Below, piece after piece: positions 1-6,924 of a stretch of 15,728 nucleotides of DNA. The stretch comes from Oscillospiraceae bacterium (GTDB lineage Bacteria > Bacillota > Clostridia > Oscillospirales > Ruminococcaceae): NCBI GenBank assembly GCA_900768705.1, contig CAAGEB010000073.1, positions 1-15,728 of the forward strand, in the 5' to 3' direction. The notes under the pieces are model-generated. The model saw only the letters and a program-made list of their open reading frames with translations. It was not told the DNA's origin and ran no database searches. Position numbers and translations under genes: made by a program. Within the stretch, counting starts at the first letter, position 1. Each line of letters starts with the position of its first letter.

Positions 1-17
1 CCGTCTGCTGCGTCAAA

Positions 18-114
18 CCTCCTCGCAAGGCATACAGCCTTGCTTCGTCGGCTTTCCTTGCAGCCGACGCACCCTGCCGATTTTCTCTGTTCAAACCGGT
101 TTTTAGAGATGCCC
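18..114 (-). repeat. 97-bp two-hairpin interspersed repeat, left copy
   Basis: This segment is the reverse complement of 15613-15709 with a single mismatch over 97 bases (position 26 against 15701). Read on the minus strand it starts sharply at GGGCATCTCTAAAAACC, then forms two hairpins: CGTCGGCT/AGCCGACG with an 8-nt loop, and GCAAGGC/GCCTTGC with loop TGTAT. In this copy the second stem is perfect. It lies just after the aminotransferase terminator and in the same sense as that gene. Outside the 97 bases the two copies diverge. It contains no ORF. Its nature (MITE-like element, IS end, or family of 3'-end RNA repeats) is open. Confidence 0.9.
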
Positions 115-115
115 T

Positions 116-148
116 AAAGAAAATTCCCCCCGAATCGACTTCGGAGGG
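116..148 (-). terminator. Rho-independent terminator of the aminotransferase gene
   Basis: On the minus strand, CCCTCCGAA pairs with TTCGGGGGG around loop GTCGA (nine pairs, one G-U), followed by AATTTTCTTT. It begins about 15 bases after the aminotransferase stop codon. Confidence 0.8.
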
Positions 149-163
149 AAGGAATTTTCAAAA

Positions 164-1441
164 TTATTCTGCAAGCAGCTTTTCCAGACTTGCAAGCTTC
201 ACGCATACGCAGAACAGCTCCATAGCTTTTCTGAGATCCTCAACAGAGGGATAAGTAGGAGCAATTCTGATATTGCTGTCGTTGGGATCCTTGCCGTAGG
301 GGAAGGTTGCTCCTGCGCCGGTCATTGTAACTCCCGCTTCCTTTGCAAGTGACACAATTCGCTTTGCGCAGCCGTTAAGAGAATCAAAGGAAATAAAGTA
401 ACCTCCCTTTGGAGATGTCCATCTGCCTATTCCGAGAGGAGCAATTTCCTTATCCAGCATATACTCTACCACTTCAAACTTAGGTCTGATTATTGCGGCA
501 TGAGCCTGCATCTGCTTTTCAATTCCCGCAAAATTCTTGAAATACTTGGCGTGGCGAAGCTGATTCAGCTTATCAAATCCGATAGTCTGATAAGCCATCT
601 GGGACTTGATGAACTTGATATTGTCGGGGCTTGCTGCGATAACCGCCAGACCGCCGCCGGGGAAGGATATTTTGGAGGTGGAAGAGAACTCGAAAACCAT
701 ATCCGGGTTTCCCGCCTTTTTGCATTCGTCAATGATATTGAGAAGGTGGTCGTGATCGTCGGTCAGGTGATGAACGCAGTAAGCGTTATCCCAGAAAATG
801 CGGAAATCCTTTGCCGCAGGCTTCAGGTTGGCGAAACGGCGTACAACCTCATCGGAGTAGGTAATACCGGTAGGGTTGGAATACATAGGTACGCACCAGA
901 TTCCCTTTATCTCTTCATCTTCGGAAACCAGCTTTTCAACTATATCCATATCGGGACCGTCTGCCTTATAAGGCACGGTAATCATTTCGATACCCAGTGC
1001 TTCGCACATACCGAAATGACGGTCATATCCGGGCGCAGGGCAGAGGAATTTTACATGGTCGTATTTGCACCAGGGCTTTTCGCTGCCGAGAACACCCAGC
1101 TGCAATGCTCTTATAATTGTATCGTACATCATCTGCAGGCTGGAATTTCCGCCTACGATAACTTCGTCCTCGGAAACATTCAGCATTTCCATAAACAGCT
1201 CTTTTGCTTCGGGAATACCGTCCAGAACGCCGTAGGAACGGCAGTCAACTCCGCTTTTGGATCTGCAGTCGCCGTCCAGACAGTGCAGAAGCATATTAAT
1301 GGACAAATCCAGCTGCTCCGGTGCGGGAATTCCTCTCGCCATTGTAAGGTTAAGACCCAGAACCTTCATTTTTTCATATTCTGCCGAAACCTTTTCCTTT
1401 TCGGCAGAAAGCTGTTCCCTGCTCATTTCCTTATACAACAT
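164..1441 (-). CDS. PLP-dependent aminotransferase, MocR/AspT-like (class I/II fold)
   Basis: A 425-residue fold-type I pyridoxal-phosphate aminotransferase, cytosolic. The landmarks are in order: GGNSS near 97-101 for cofactor phosphate contact, SNPTG at 188-192 (Asn189), DNAYC at 218-222 (Asp218 and Tyr221 contact the cofactor ring), SSTSK ending at the Schiff-base Lys257, and IRIAP with Arg392 for the substrate carboxylate. Overall similarity is to the Aminotran_MocR family, which includes aspartate aminotransferases of the Corynebacterium AspT type. An amino-acid/2-oxo-acid transamination is therefore expected, with aspartate the best guess as donor. The start at 1441 has SD GAAAGGAAAT upstream. 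It is a monocistronic unit with its own promoter and terminator. The exact substrate cannot be read from the sequence. The long antisense ORF over it is a shadow. Confidence 0.9.
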   Translation of the reverse strand: MLYKEMSREQLSAEKEKVSAEYEKMKVLGLNLTMARGIPAPEQLDLSINMLLHCLDGDCRSKSGVDCRSYGVLDGIPEAKELFMEMLNVSEDEVIVGGNSSLQMMYDTIIRALQLGVLGSEKPWCKYDHVKFLCPAPGYDRHFGMCEALGIEMITVPYKADGPDMDIVEKLVSEDEEIKGIWCVPMYSNPTGITYSDEVVRRFANLKPAAKDFRIFWDNAYCVHHLTDDHDHLLNIIDECKKAGNPDMVFEFSSTSKISFPGGGLAVIAASPDNIKFIKSQMAYQTIGFDKLNQLRHAKYFKNFAGIEKQMQAHAAIIRPKFEVVEYMLDKEIAPLGIGRWTSPKGGYFISFDSLNGCAKRIVSLAKEAGVTMTGAGATFPYGKDPNDSNIRIAPTYPSVEDLRKAMELFCVCVKLASLEKLLAE

Positions 1442-1494
1442 AACAGTTATTTCCTTTCACAATGTTATAATAAAAGATATCCGCTCCGCATTAC

Positions 1495-1523
1495 ATTATA
1501 ACATATATATTCTTTTTTTGCAA
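1495..1523 (-). promoter_or_regulatory. Sigma-A-type promoter of the aminotransferase gene
   Basis: On the minus strand, -35 TTGCAA (1518-1523), a 17-bp spacer and -10 TATAAT (1495-1500), ending about 53 bp before the start codon. The -35 lies inside a 12-bp perfect inverted repeat (1513-1524 and 1539-1550). Confidence 0.75.
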
Positions 1524-1543
1524 GCATTTTTTCAATAACTTGC

Positions 1544-1578
1544 AAAAAAATTGAGAGACGGCAATTTTCGTCTCTCAA
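1544..1578 (-). terminator. Rho-independent terminator of the receiver-domain gene
   Basis: Ten-bp perfect stem TTGAGAGACG/CGTCTCTCAA (1551-1560, 1569-1578) with an 8-nt loop, followed on the minus strand by seven T residues. It lies about 10 bases after the stop of the receiver gene. Confidence 0.9.
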
Positions 1579-1586
1579 TCATTATT

Positions 1587-2021
1587 TCAAACCATATCGG
1601 AATACTCATCCTTATCTTTATGTGCATCCAACTTTTTCCTCAGCTCAAAAAGCTCGATTATATTATTAACTCTCCGTCTGATAAACTGTATATTAAACGG
1701 CTTTGAAATGTAGTCCTGCGCTCCCATATCATGGGCTTTGGTCAGCGATTTTGCGGAATTGTCGGCAGTAATAACAAAAACGGGAATTTCTTCGGTGTAC
1801 TTGTTTTTCTGAAAATATTCCAGCAGTCCGAATCCGTCCAGCACGGGCATCATAAGGTCGGTAAGTACTGCGCAGATTTCGTCCTTATGCCGTTCGTATT
1901 CTTCAATTGCACGAAATCCGTTTTCTGCTTCAATTATATTTCTGTCGCTGAAAGCATTGCAAAGCATATAGCGATTGAATTCATAGTCATCGACAATAAG
2001 AAGTGTATTTTTTTCTTTCAT
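1587..2021 (-). CDS. Stand-alone response-regulator receiver protein
   Basis: A 144-residue protein that is almost entirely one CheY-like receiver domain. The acidic pair is Asp11-Asp12, the phosphoacceptor is Asp55 in LTDLMMP, the switch threonine is Thr85 and the invariant lysine is Lys107 in SKPF. All catalytic positions are present, so it should accept phosphate from a histidine kinase. After about residue 125 there is only a short charged tail, with no DNA-binding, GGDEF, EAL or HD-GYP output domain. It must act by protein contact or as a phosphate sink. No kinase is encoded nearby. It is a single-gene unit with SD GAGGTGA, its own promoter and its own terminator. The next gene to the left is an aminotransferase with a separate promoter. 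Its partner and pathway are unknown. Confidence 0.9.
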   Translation of the reverse strand: MKEKNTLLIVDDYEFNRYMLCNAFSDRNIIEAENGFRAIEEYERHKDEICAVLTDLMMPVLDGFGLLEYFQKNKYTEEIPVFVITADNSAKSLTKAHDMGAQDYISKPFNIQFIRRRVNNIIELFELRKKLDAHKDKDEYSDMV

Positions 2022-2068
2022 AATTCACCTCGGGCTTTTTAAGAGCTGAAACAAGCACTACCTTTGTT

Positions 2069-2097
2069 ATTTTACCACATTCCACATAAAATGTCAA
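2069..2097 (-). promoter_or_regulatory. Sigma-A-type promoter of the receiver-domain gene
   Basis: On the minus strand, -35 TTGACA (2092-2097), a 17-bp spacer and -10 TAAAAT (2069-2074), about 47 bp upstream of the start codon. Confidence 0.8.
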
Positions 2098-2157
2098 GCA
2101 CAAAGTTCCGATAATTCACAATACAAGTAAAAAATGCGGATTACCCGTTTTGGTGAT

Positions 2158-2205
2158 ATACAAAAAGAGCGGCAGCGGCAAAAACATTCTGTTTTCGCCG
2201 CTGCC
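2158..2205 (-). terminator. Strong terminator ending the AraC/GyrI-regulator transcript
   Basis: Fifteen-bp hairpin, 2171-2185 against 2191-2205, with a 5-nt loop. The one non-Watson-Crick position is a G-U pair in minus-strand RNA but an A-C mismatch in plus-strand RNA, which supports minus-strand use. It is followed by CTCTTTTTGTAT. Confidence 0.85.
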
Positions 2206-2216
2206 AATTCCCAACG

Positions 2217-2334
2217 CCCGGGTGACCCGGGGACTGTTCCCAACGGTACTCTGCAATGTGGATTTCAGAGTACCGTTGCCCGCTTCTTTCATTGATATAA
2301 AAGTCTGCCCGGGATTTATCGCCGCATTTCAATG
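2217..2334 (-). other. Structured 3' region of the AraC/GyrI gene (three further hairpins)
   Basis: Between the stop codon at 2347 and the terminator there are three extra inverted repeats. CATTGA (2290-2295) pairs with TCAATG (2329-2334) and encloses a CCCGGG. A 13-bp perfect stem spans 2241-2253 and 2266-2278. CCCGGG-TGA-CCCGGG spans 2217-2231. The hexamer CCCGGG occurs three times. Short ORFs here (for example a 79-codon ORF at 2141-2380) show no family features and I treat them as spurious. This could be a structured 3' UTR, an sRNA or a repeat unit. Confidence 0.55.
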
Positions 2335-2346
2335 TAAGCTTGATTT

Positions 2347-3222
2347 TCAGTTGCCGGAAGCTTTCACGATCGGAAGCCATACCTCACTGCGGTAGTCTTC
2401 GGAATACTGGTCGCCTTCGGGATAGACCTCAATATCCGGTGCGGGAGCATATTCATACCCCGAGGCGGGAAGCCATTCGGATACTATTCGCTGCTGCAAT
2501 TTCTGAATGGCATCAGGCATTGCGCCGATAGCTTCAAACACCGCATAGGTTGTCTGTGGCATAATATATTCGCTCATTCCCTCCGGTGCAGGCTTGCTTG
2601 TTGCCACGGCAATATAGTATGCGTCATAATCTCCGCCCTCACAGGTGGAAATACCGAGAATTCCTTTCGGCTCGCCGCCGTCCGCCAGATTCAGCAGCTT
2701 TTCAATTCCGTTGTCCGCCTCCACCTTTTTCCAGATTTTCGGCACAATCTCAAAGCAGTTCTCCATCGTCATCGGCTCTGTGGATTTGTACCCTACAATT
2801 CTGAAAGATTTCTTCGTTACTATTTTGAAATTCATAGCTTCTTCCCCTTTCACGGAAAATGTAAAGGCAAGCTTTGGAAATGTATTAACGGAAATTCCCT
2901 CTTTCTTCACTGCGTTGGGAGATACGCCGTGTACCGACCTGAACGCTCTTGTAAAAGCCGTTGGCGACTCATAACCATATTTCAGAGCAACATCAATTAC
3001 CTTATCTCCGTTCATTAAATCAAAAGCAGCGCCGGATAATCTTCTCTTACGGATATAATCGTTCACCGTAAAGCCAAGAATAAACGCAAACATTCTCTGA
3101 AAATGAAACTCCGAGCAAACCGCAATCCGTGCCAGCTCCGCAATTTCAATTTGCCCGTCCAGATGCTCTTCAATATAGTCCATTGCCCTGTTCATTCCGT
3201 CAATCCAGTTCATCTGTCTCAC
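2347..3222 (-). CDS. AraC-family regulator with GyrI-like effector-binding domain
   Basis: A 291-residue cytosolic transcription regulator. The N-terminal part (about residues 8-108) is a two-helix-turn-helix AraC domain: IAELARIAVCSEFHFQRMF is the first helix pair and IDVALKYGYESPTAFTRAF the second, ending in the HGVSPNAVK signature. The C-terminal part (about 130-288) matches the GyrI/SbmC/Rob-C fold (MNFKIVTKKSFRIVGYKS then YAVFEA...), which binds small, often amphipathic or drug-like ligands. This DNA-binding-first order is that of Rob and similar ligand-responsive activators. SD GAGAGGTGAG precedes the ATG. No convincing promoter is visible in the 95 bp to the chemoreceptor gene upstream, so it may be read from that gene. 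The target regulon is unknown. Confidence 0.9.
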   Translation of the reverse strand: MRQMNWIDGMNRAMDYIEEHLDGQIEIAELARIAVCSEFHFQRMFAFILGFTVNDYIRKRRLSGAAFDLMNGDKVIDVALKYGYESPTAFTRAFRSVHGVSPNAVKKEGISVNTFPKLAFTFSVKGEEAMNFKIVTKKSFRIVGYKSTEPMTMENCFEIVPKIWKKVEADNGIEKLLNLADGGEPKGILGISTCEGGDYDAYYIAVATSKPAPEGMSEYIMPQTTYAVFEAIGAMPDAIQKLQQRIVSEWLPASGYEYAPAPDIEVYPEGDQYSEDYRSEVWLPIVKASGN

Positions 3223-3317
3223 CTCTCATATTCATTATGACAATAAAAAGAGAAAGAATCCTCGCATTATCCGTGCAAATTCTGCAAGAAAAGCGGATTT
3301 TCGGTCAGAATTCAAAT

Positions 3318-4808
3318 TCAGCTTGTAAGCTTTTCCAGCTCCTGTGCCATTTCTCCGATATTGCTCACTGCCGAACTCAGTTTCTCCGTACCTGCGCTGT
3401 TTTCCCGGATAATCTCTGCCATGTGGCGGACAGCCTCCGCATTTCCGTATATTCCGGCACTGACCTTGGTCAGCTTATCGGAAACATCTGCGCCCCGTGA
3501 AACTGCGTTCTCAATAACACCGTTCATATCGGAAATATGCCCGGAAATGCCGCTGTTGGATATGCTGATATGCTCTGCAGAGGACTTGACCTGTTCCATA
3601 ACATCCATGCTTTCACGGATAAGAGCGGAGTTTTTCTCCATTGCACTTACCGTGCCGGAGATATTTCCGGCAACGCTTTCAATAACCTGACCGATTTTGG
3701 CTGCGGCGGTTTTGGTTTCGCCGGAAAGCTTGCGTATTTCCGATGCAACCACCGCAAAGCCCTTTCCTCTGTCCCCCGCACGTGCCGCTTCTACCGAAGC
3801 GTTTAAGGCAAGAATATTTGTCTGCATAGAAATATCGGTAATCACCTTTGCAATTCCCACGATTTCCTTTGATTGCTCTGAAAGCGTTGAAATAAGCTGC
3901 ATACTTTCCTCGGTGCTTTTGCAGATAACATCCATACCCTCATAGGCACGGGAAATCATTTCATCGTTATCAGCGGTTATTTGGTCTGCCTTTTTGGTAA
4001 GCTCGGAAATTTTTCCGCTCATTTCCGACAATTCCTTAAGGCTTTCCGAGATGCGCTCCATGCTGTTTTCCACATCATGGAGATTTCCCGAATTAACCTC
4101 GCTTTCGTGCATTACTTTTCGGGATTCCTCTTCGGCACAGTGTCCTGCCTTTACGGACGCATCGGAAACACTGTCCAGCTCCGTGACAGTATTCAGCAAT
4201 GCCCTTGAAACATTAAGGGATTTTTCCCTAATCTGCTCCTGCTGTTCCGCACTCATCAGACTTCCCAGCATCAAAGCGGTGCGTTTGCCAAGCATGGTAA
4301 ATATAGTCGCAATGCACACGAGAATAAGCAGTCTCGGTAAAACTCCGTACAGAAGAACCGTTTTCAGATCTCTGACATTGTGATCGGTAACATAGTCTCC
4401 GTAATAGGCAATAATCTGTCCCACAGACACGGCAATGCCAGTAAGTATTGTGCTAATGGTTCCCAGCTTTGCCGAGAAATACAGGCTGGAAATGGCAATC
4501 GGGTAAACATACAGCAACACCGAGTGATAGGACAGGGTAATCGACATGATCATAGTAAACAATACCGCACATACCACAACCACATACTTTACCCATTTTC
4601 CCTCTTTTTTGAGAACATTCACCAGAAGCGTAGGCACAAAAAGCAGAATAACGGAAACGACAACCGCCGTTATCATAACCGACAGTGTGACCGTGAAAAT
4701 GCCGGCTATATTTAAAATCAGCACCAGCACTGCCATTGCCGCCGTTATCCGCATTACATTTGCCGAAGAGCGGTTTGCGCTTTTCTCATTTTCGTTAAGT
4801 AAGTTCAT
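3318..4808 (-). CDS. Methyl-accepting chemotaxis protein with six-TM N-terminal sensor
   Basis: A 496-residue chemoreceptor. The first 175 residues are almost entirely hydrophobic, with about six membrane segments (roughly 19-38, 42-66, 73-92, 96-112, 115-136, 150-173) and no extracellular ligand domain. After that comes a long cytoplasmic coiled coil. The conserved hairpin tip at about 322-365 (QTNILALNASVEAARAG, then GFAVVASEIRKLSGET) is the CheA/CheW-binding region of MCPs. I see no clear HAMP domain between the last TM and the coiled coil, and no C-terminal CheR-tethering pentapeptide. Sensing is therefore probably by the membrane module itself or intramembrane. SD GGAGAA precedes the ATG, about 100 nt downstream of a consensus promoter. 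No other chemotaxis genes are in the window. The AraC/GyrI gene follows after 95 bp. Confidence 0.93.
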   Translation of the reverse strand: MNLLNENEKSANRSSANVMRITAAMAVLVLILNIAGIFTVTLSVMITAVVVSVILLFVPTLLVNVLKKEGKWVKYVVVVCAVLFTMIMSITLSYHSVLLYVYPIAISSLYFSAKLGTISTILTGIAVSVGQIIAYYGDYVTDHNVRDLKTVLLYGVLPRLLILVCIATIFTMLGKRTALMLGSLMSAEQQEQIREKSLNVSRALLNTVTELDSVSDASVKAGHCAEEESRKVMHESEVNSGNLHDVENSMERISESLKELSEMSGKISELTKKADQITADNDEMISRAYEGMDVICKSTEESMQLISTLSEQSKEIVGIAKVITDISMQTNILALNASVEAARAGDRGKGFAVVASEIRKLSGETKTAAAKIGQVIESVAGNISGTVSAMEKNSALIRESMDVMEQVKSSAEHISISNSGISGHISDMNGVIENAVSRGADVSDKLTKVSAGIYGNAEAVRHMAEIIRENSAGTEKLSSAVSNIGEMAQELEKLTS

Positions 4809-4911
4809 CTTTCTTTTCTCCGATTTCTTTTAATTTTCCGCAAAAATCAGTAGCAAAACGCTTCCGCTTAATGCAGAGGGCTACAATATATAAATATTCA
4901 TATACCTATAT

Positions 4912-4940
4912 ATTTTACACCAATTATCCACATCTGTCAA
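4912..4940 (-). promoter_or_regulatory. Sigma-A-type promoter of the chemoreceptor gene
   Basis: On the minus strand, consensus -35 TTGACA (4935-4940), a 17-bp spacer and -10 TAAAAT (4912-4917). It gives an about 97-nt 5' leader in which I recognise no riboswitch. Confidence 0.8.
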
Positions 4941-4949
4941 GCGATTTGT

Positions 4950-5058
4950 GAAATAATAAACGCAAGGCGTTTATTATTGATCAAAATTCCTTGCACATCC
5001 GTTCGCCTTCGGCGAACTCCGTGCATATCGGCGAATTATTTCATAACCTTGCGGTTAT
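4950..5058. repeat. Three-hairpin tandem repeat, copy 1 (109 bp)
   Basis: First unit of a direct tandem duplication. Its three hairpins are a 12-bp stem 4952-4963/4967-4978 with loop AAG, GTTCGCC-TTC-GGCGAAC at 5001-5017, and an 11-bp stem 5038-5048/5053-5063 with loop TTGC, which runs into copy 2. There is no ORF. It lies between the chemoreceptor promoter and the metQ terminator. Confidence 0.92.
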
Positions 5059-5169
5059 GAAATAACAAACGCAAGGCGTTTATTATAGATCAAAATGCCT
5101 TGCATATATCCGTTCGCCTTCGGAGAACTCCGTGCATATCGGCGAATTATTTCATAACCTTGCGGTTAT
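5059..5169. repeat. Three-hairpin tandem repeat, copy 2 (111 bp)
   Basis: Second unit, near-identical to 4950-5058 with a few substitutions and a 2-base insertion (TATATCC for CATCC). Hairpins one and two are each weakened by a substitution here. Hairpin three is perfect (5149-5159/5164-5174). The unit ends at the metQ terminator. Confidence 0.92.
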
Positions 5170-5174
5170 GAAAT

Positions 5175-5206
5175 AAAAAAGCGGTCGGGCGTAAAAGCCC
5201 AACCGC
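5175..5206 (-). terminator. Rho-independent terminator of metNIQ
   Basis: On the minus strand, GCGGTTGGGC pairs with GCCCGACCGC (one G-U pair, 6-nt loop), followed by TTTTTTATTTC, 27 bases after the metQ stop. Confidence 0.92.
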
Positions 5207-5232
5207 CAATATTATTTATGCTGTTAATTCAA

Positions 5233-6171
5233 TCAGAAGATTGCTACAACAGAACCTGCGTACTTATCCTCAATGAACTTCTTAACCTCATCGGTCTTGA
5301 GAGCATTTACAAGTGCAGTTGTCTTTTCGGTGCTTTCCTCGCCCTTGCGAACAGCAATGATGTTTGCATAGGTCTGAGCTGCGTCACCGGAAGCATCTTC
5401 AACAGCCAGAGCGTCGCTGCTCTTCAAACCTGCTGCCAGTGCATAGTTGCCGTTGATTACCGCCAGAGAACCTGCGTCGCCGTTCTGGAACTGTGCTGCA
5501 ACGGTATCAGCCTGAATGGGCTTGATAACATAGCCGTGATTGTCAGTGATATCAAGATCTGTAACGCCGTCGTTGGCATTTGCGCCTTCCTTCAGCTCAA
5601 TAAGACCTTCCTGCTGCAGAAGAAGCAGTGCTCTTGTCTCGTTGGAACCGTCTGCGGGAATAACGATTGTTGCGCCTTCCTTGATCTCATCCTTGCTTGT
5701 GATGTCCTTGCCGTAAAGACCGAAGGGTTCATAGTGGATAGAAGCGGCAGATACCAGATCGGTACCGTTTTCGGCATTGTAGTTATTCAGGTAAGGAGTG
5801 TGCTGGAAGTAGTTAGCGTCGATCTCGCCATCGGAAAGAGCCTTGTTCGGAAGAACATAGTCATCATATACCTTGATCTGGAGGTCATAACCCTCTTCAG
5901 CAAGCTTATCCTTTACAGCCTCAAGGATCTCTGCGTGAGGAGTGGAGGAAGCACCTACGGTAATAACAGTCTTTTCACCGGATGTGGTATCGGTGGAATC
6001 GGAAGCTGTGCTGTCAGAGTCGGAAGCGGTGCTGTCGCTTACCGTGGAGGATGTATCTCCGGAAGTGCTGCTTGTGCCGGACTCGGCAGGCTTGTTGGAG
6101 CAGCCTGTAAAAGAAACTGCTGCCAGTGCCAGAGAAAGAACCGCTGCGGACAAAGTCTTTGTGATTTTCAT
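5233..6171 (-). CDS. metQ: Methionine ABC transporter substrate-binding lipoprotein MetQ
   Basis: A 312-residue lipoprotein of the NlpA/MetQ family that captures L- or D-methionine outside the membrane and delivers it to MetNI. Residues 1-23 are a lipoprotein signal peptide with lipobox FTGC, so Cys24 would be lipidated. Residues 31-65 form a low-complexity Ser/Thr/Asp linker that lifts the binding domain off the membrane. The binding domain follows, with family signatures VGASSTPHAEIL, the DANYFQHTPYL segment that lines the ligand pocket, and the IPADGSNETRALLLL loop. It is the last gene of metN-metI-metQ. The 84-bp gap after metI contains a GTAC-GAAA-GTAC mini-hairpin that may allow separate, higher expression of the binding protein. 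SD AAAAGGGG lies 8 nt before the ATG. The antisense 319-codon ORF across it is a shadow. Confidence 0.96.
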   Translation of the reverse strand: MKITKTLSAAVLSLALAAVSFTGCSNKPAESGTSSTSGDTSSTVSDSTASDSDSTASDSTDTTSGEKTVITVGASSTPHAEILEAVKDKLAEEGYDLQIKVYDDYVLPNKALSDGEIDANYFQHTPYLNNYNAENGTDLVSAASIHYEPFGLYGKDITSKDEIKEGATIVIPADGSNETRALLLLQQEGLIELKEGANANDGVTDLDITDNHGYVIKPIQADTVAAQFQNGDAGSLAVINGNYALAAGLKSSDALAVEDASGDAAQTYANIIAVRKGEESTEKTTALVNALKTDEVKKFIEDKYAGSVVAIF

Positions 6172-6255
6172 AATTAAATACCCCTTTTCTTTCGTTCGTA
6201 CTTTCGTACACTATTATTTATTTATAGAAACCGGACTGTGCCGGCTGCTATCCGA

Positions 6256-6924
6256 TTAAAGCCGCTTATCTGTTTTACGGGCGATAAGCATACCCAATTC
6301 CTGAATTATCTGGACAACAATCACCGACAGCAGAACGCATATCCAGACCACATTATCCTGAAAACGCTGATAGCCGTAATTAATGGCAATTGCTCCCAGG
6401 CCGCCTCCTGCAATTGTTCCCGCCATTGCAGAATAGCCGAGAATGGTAACAAGGGAAATAACCGCTCCCACAATAAGCGAGGGCTTTGCTTCGGGAATAA
6501 GCACCTTGTAGATTATCTTGAAGGAAGAGGTTCCCATTGCCTGCGCCGCCTCAATAACCCCTGCATCCACCTCCTTGATGGAGGATTCCGCCATACGAGC
6601 CACATAGGGAGCCGCCGCAATTACCAGCATAACAATCATCGCTTTGTTTCCCAGGCTGGTTCCCACAATAAGCTTTGCAACGGGAAGACAGGCAACCATA
6701 AGTATAATAAACGGTATGCTGCGGAAGATGTTAACAATCACTCCCACAATCTTGTTCAGCCACGGAATGGGATGAATTCCGCCCTTGTCGGTAACGCACA
6801 GCAGCACACCCAGCGGCAGACCGATTATGTAGGCAAAAAACGCCGAAATAAAGGTCATATAAATGGTTTCCCATACGCCCAGCTGGAGCATTCCGCTTTC
6901 CCAGAGTTTTGTAAGCATATCCAT
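6256..6924 (-). CDS. metI: Methionine ABC transporter permease MetI
   Basis: A 222-residue integral membrane subunit of the methionine importer, with about five membrane segments. The cytoplasmic coupling loop (EAA motif, EAAQAMGTSSFKIIYKVLIPEA region, about residues 130-155) docks on MetN. The family-typical GLPLGVLL near the first membrane segments and PYVARMAESSIKEV before the EAA loop are present. Its ATG overlaps the metN stop by one base (TAATG), so translation is probably coupled. The length matches the family (217-230). Confidence 0.96.
   Translation of the reverse strand: MDMLTKLWESGMLQLGVWETIYMTFISAFFAYIIGLPLGVLLCVTDKGGIHPIPWLNKIVGVIVNIFRSIPFIILMVACLPVAKLIVGTSLGNKAMIVMLVIAAAPYVARMAESSIKEVDAGVIEAAQAMGTSSFKIIYKVLIPEAKPSLIVGAVISLVTILGYSAMAGTIAGGGLGAIAINYGYQRFQDNVVWICVLLSVIVVQIIQELGMLIARKTDKRL

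Noticed and set aside
500..1501. 333-codon plus-strand ORF opposite the aminotransferase
   Set aside because: Antisense shadow. The minus-strand protein has complete PLP-enzyme motifs, and this frame has none, nor an SD.
4950..5169. CRISPR-like array
   Set aside because: Only two long direct units with no unique spacers and no cas genes.
5218..6177. 319-codon plus-strand ORF opposite metQ
   Set aside because: Exact shadow of a clear MetQ lipoprotein, with Cys-rich composition typical of antisense frames.
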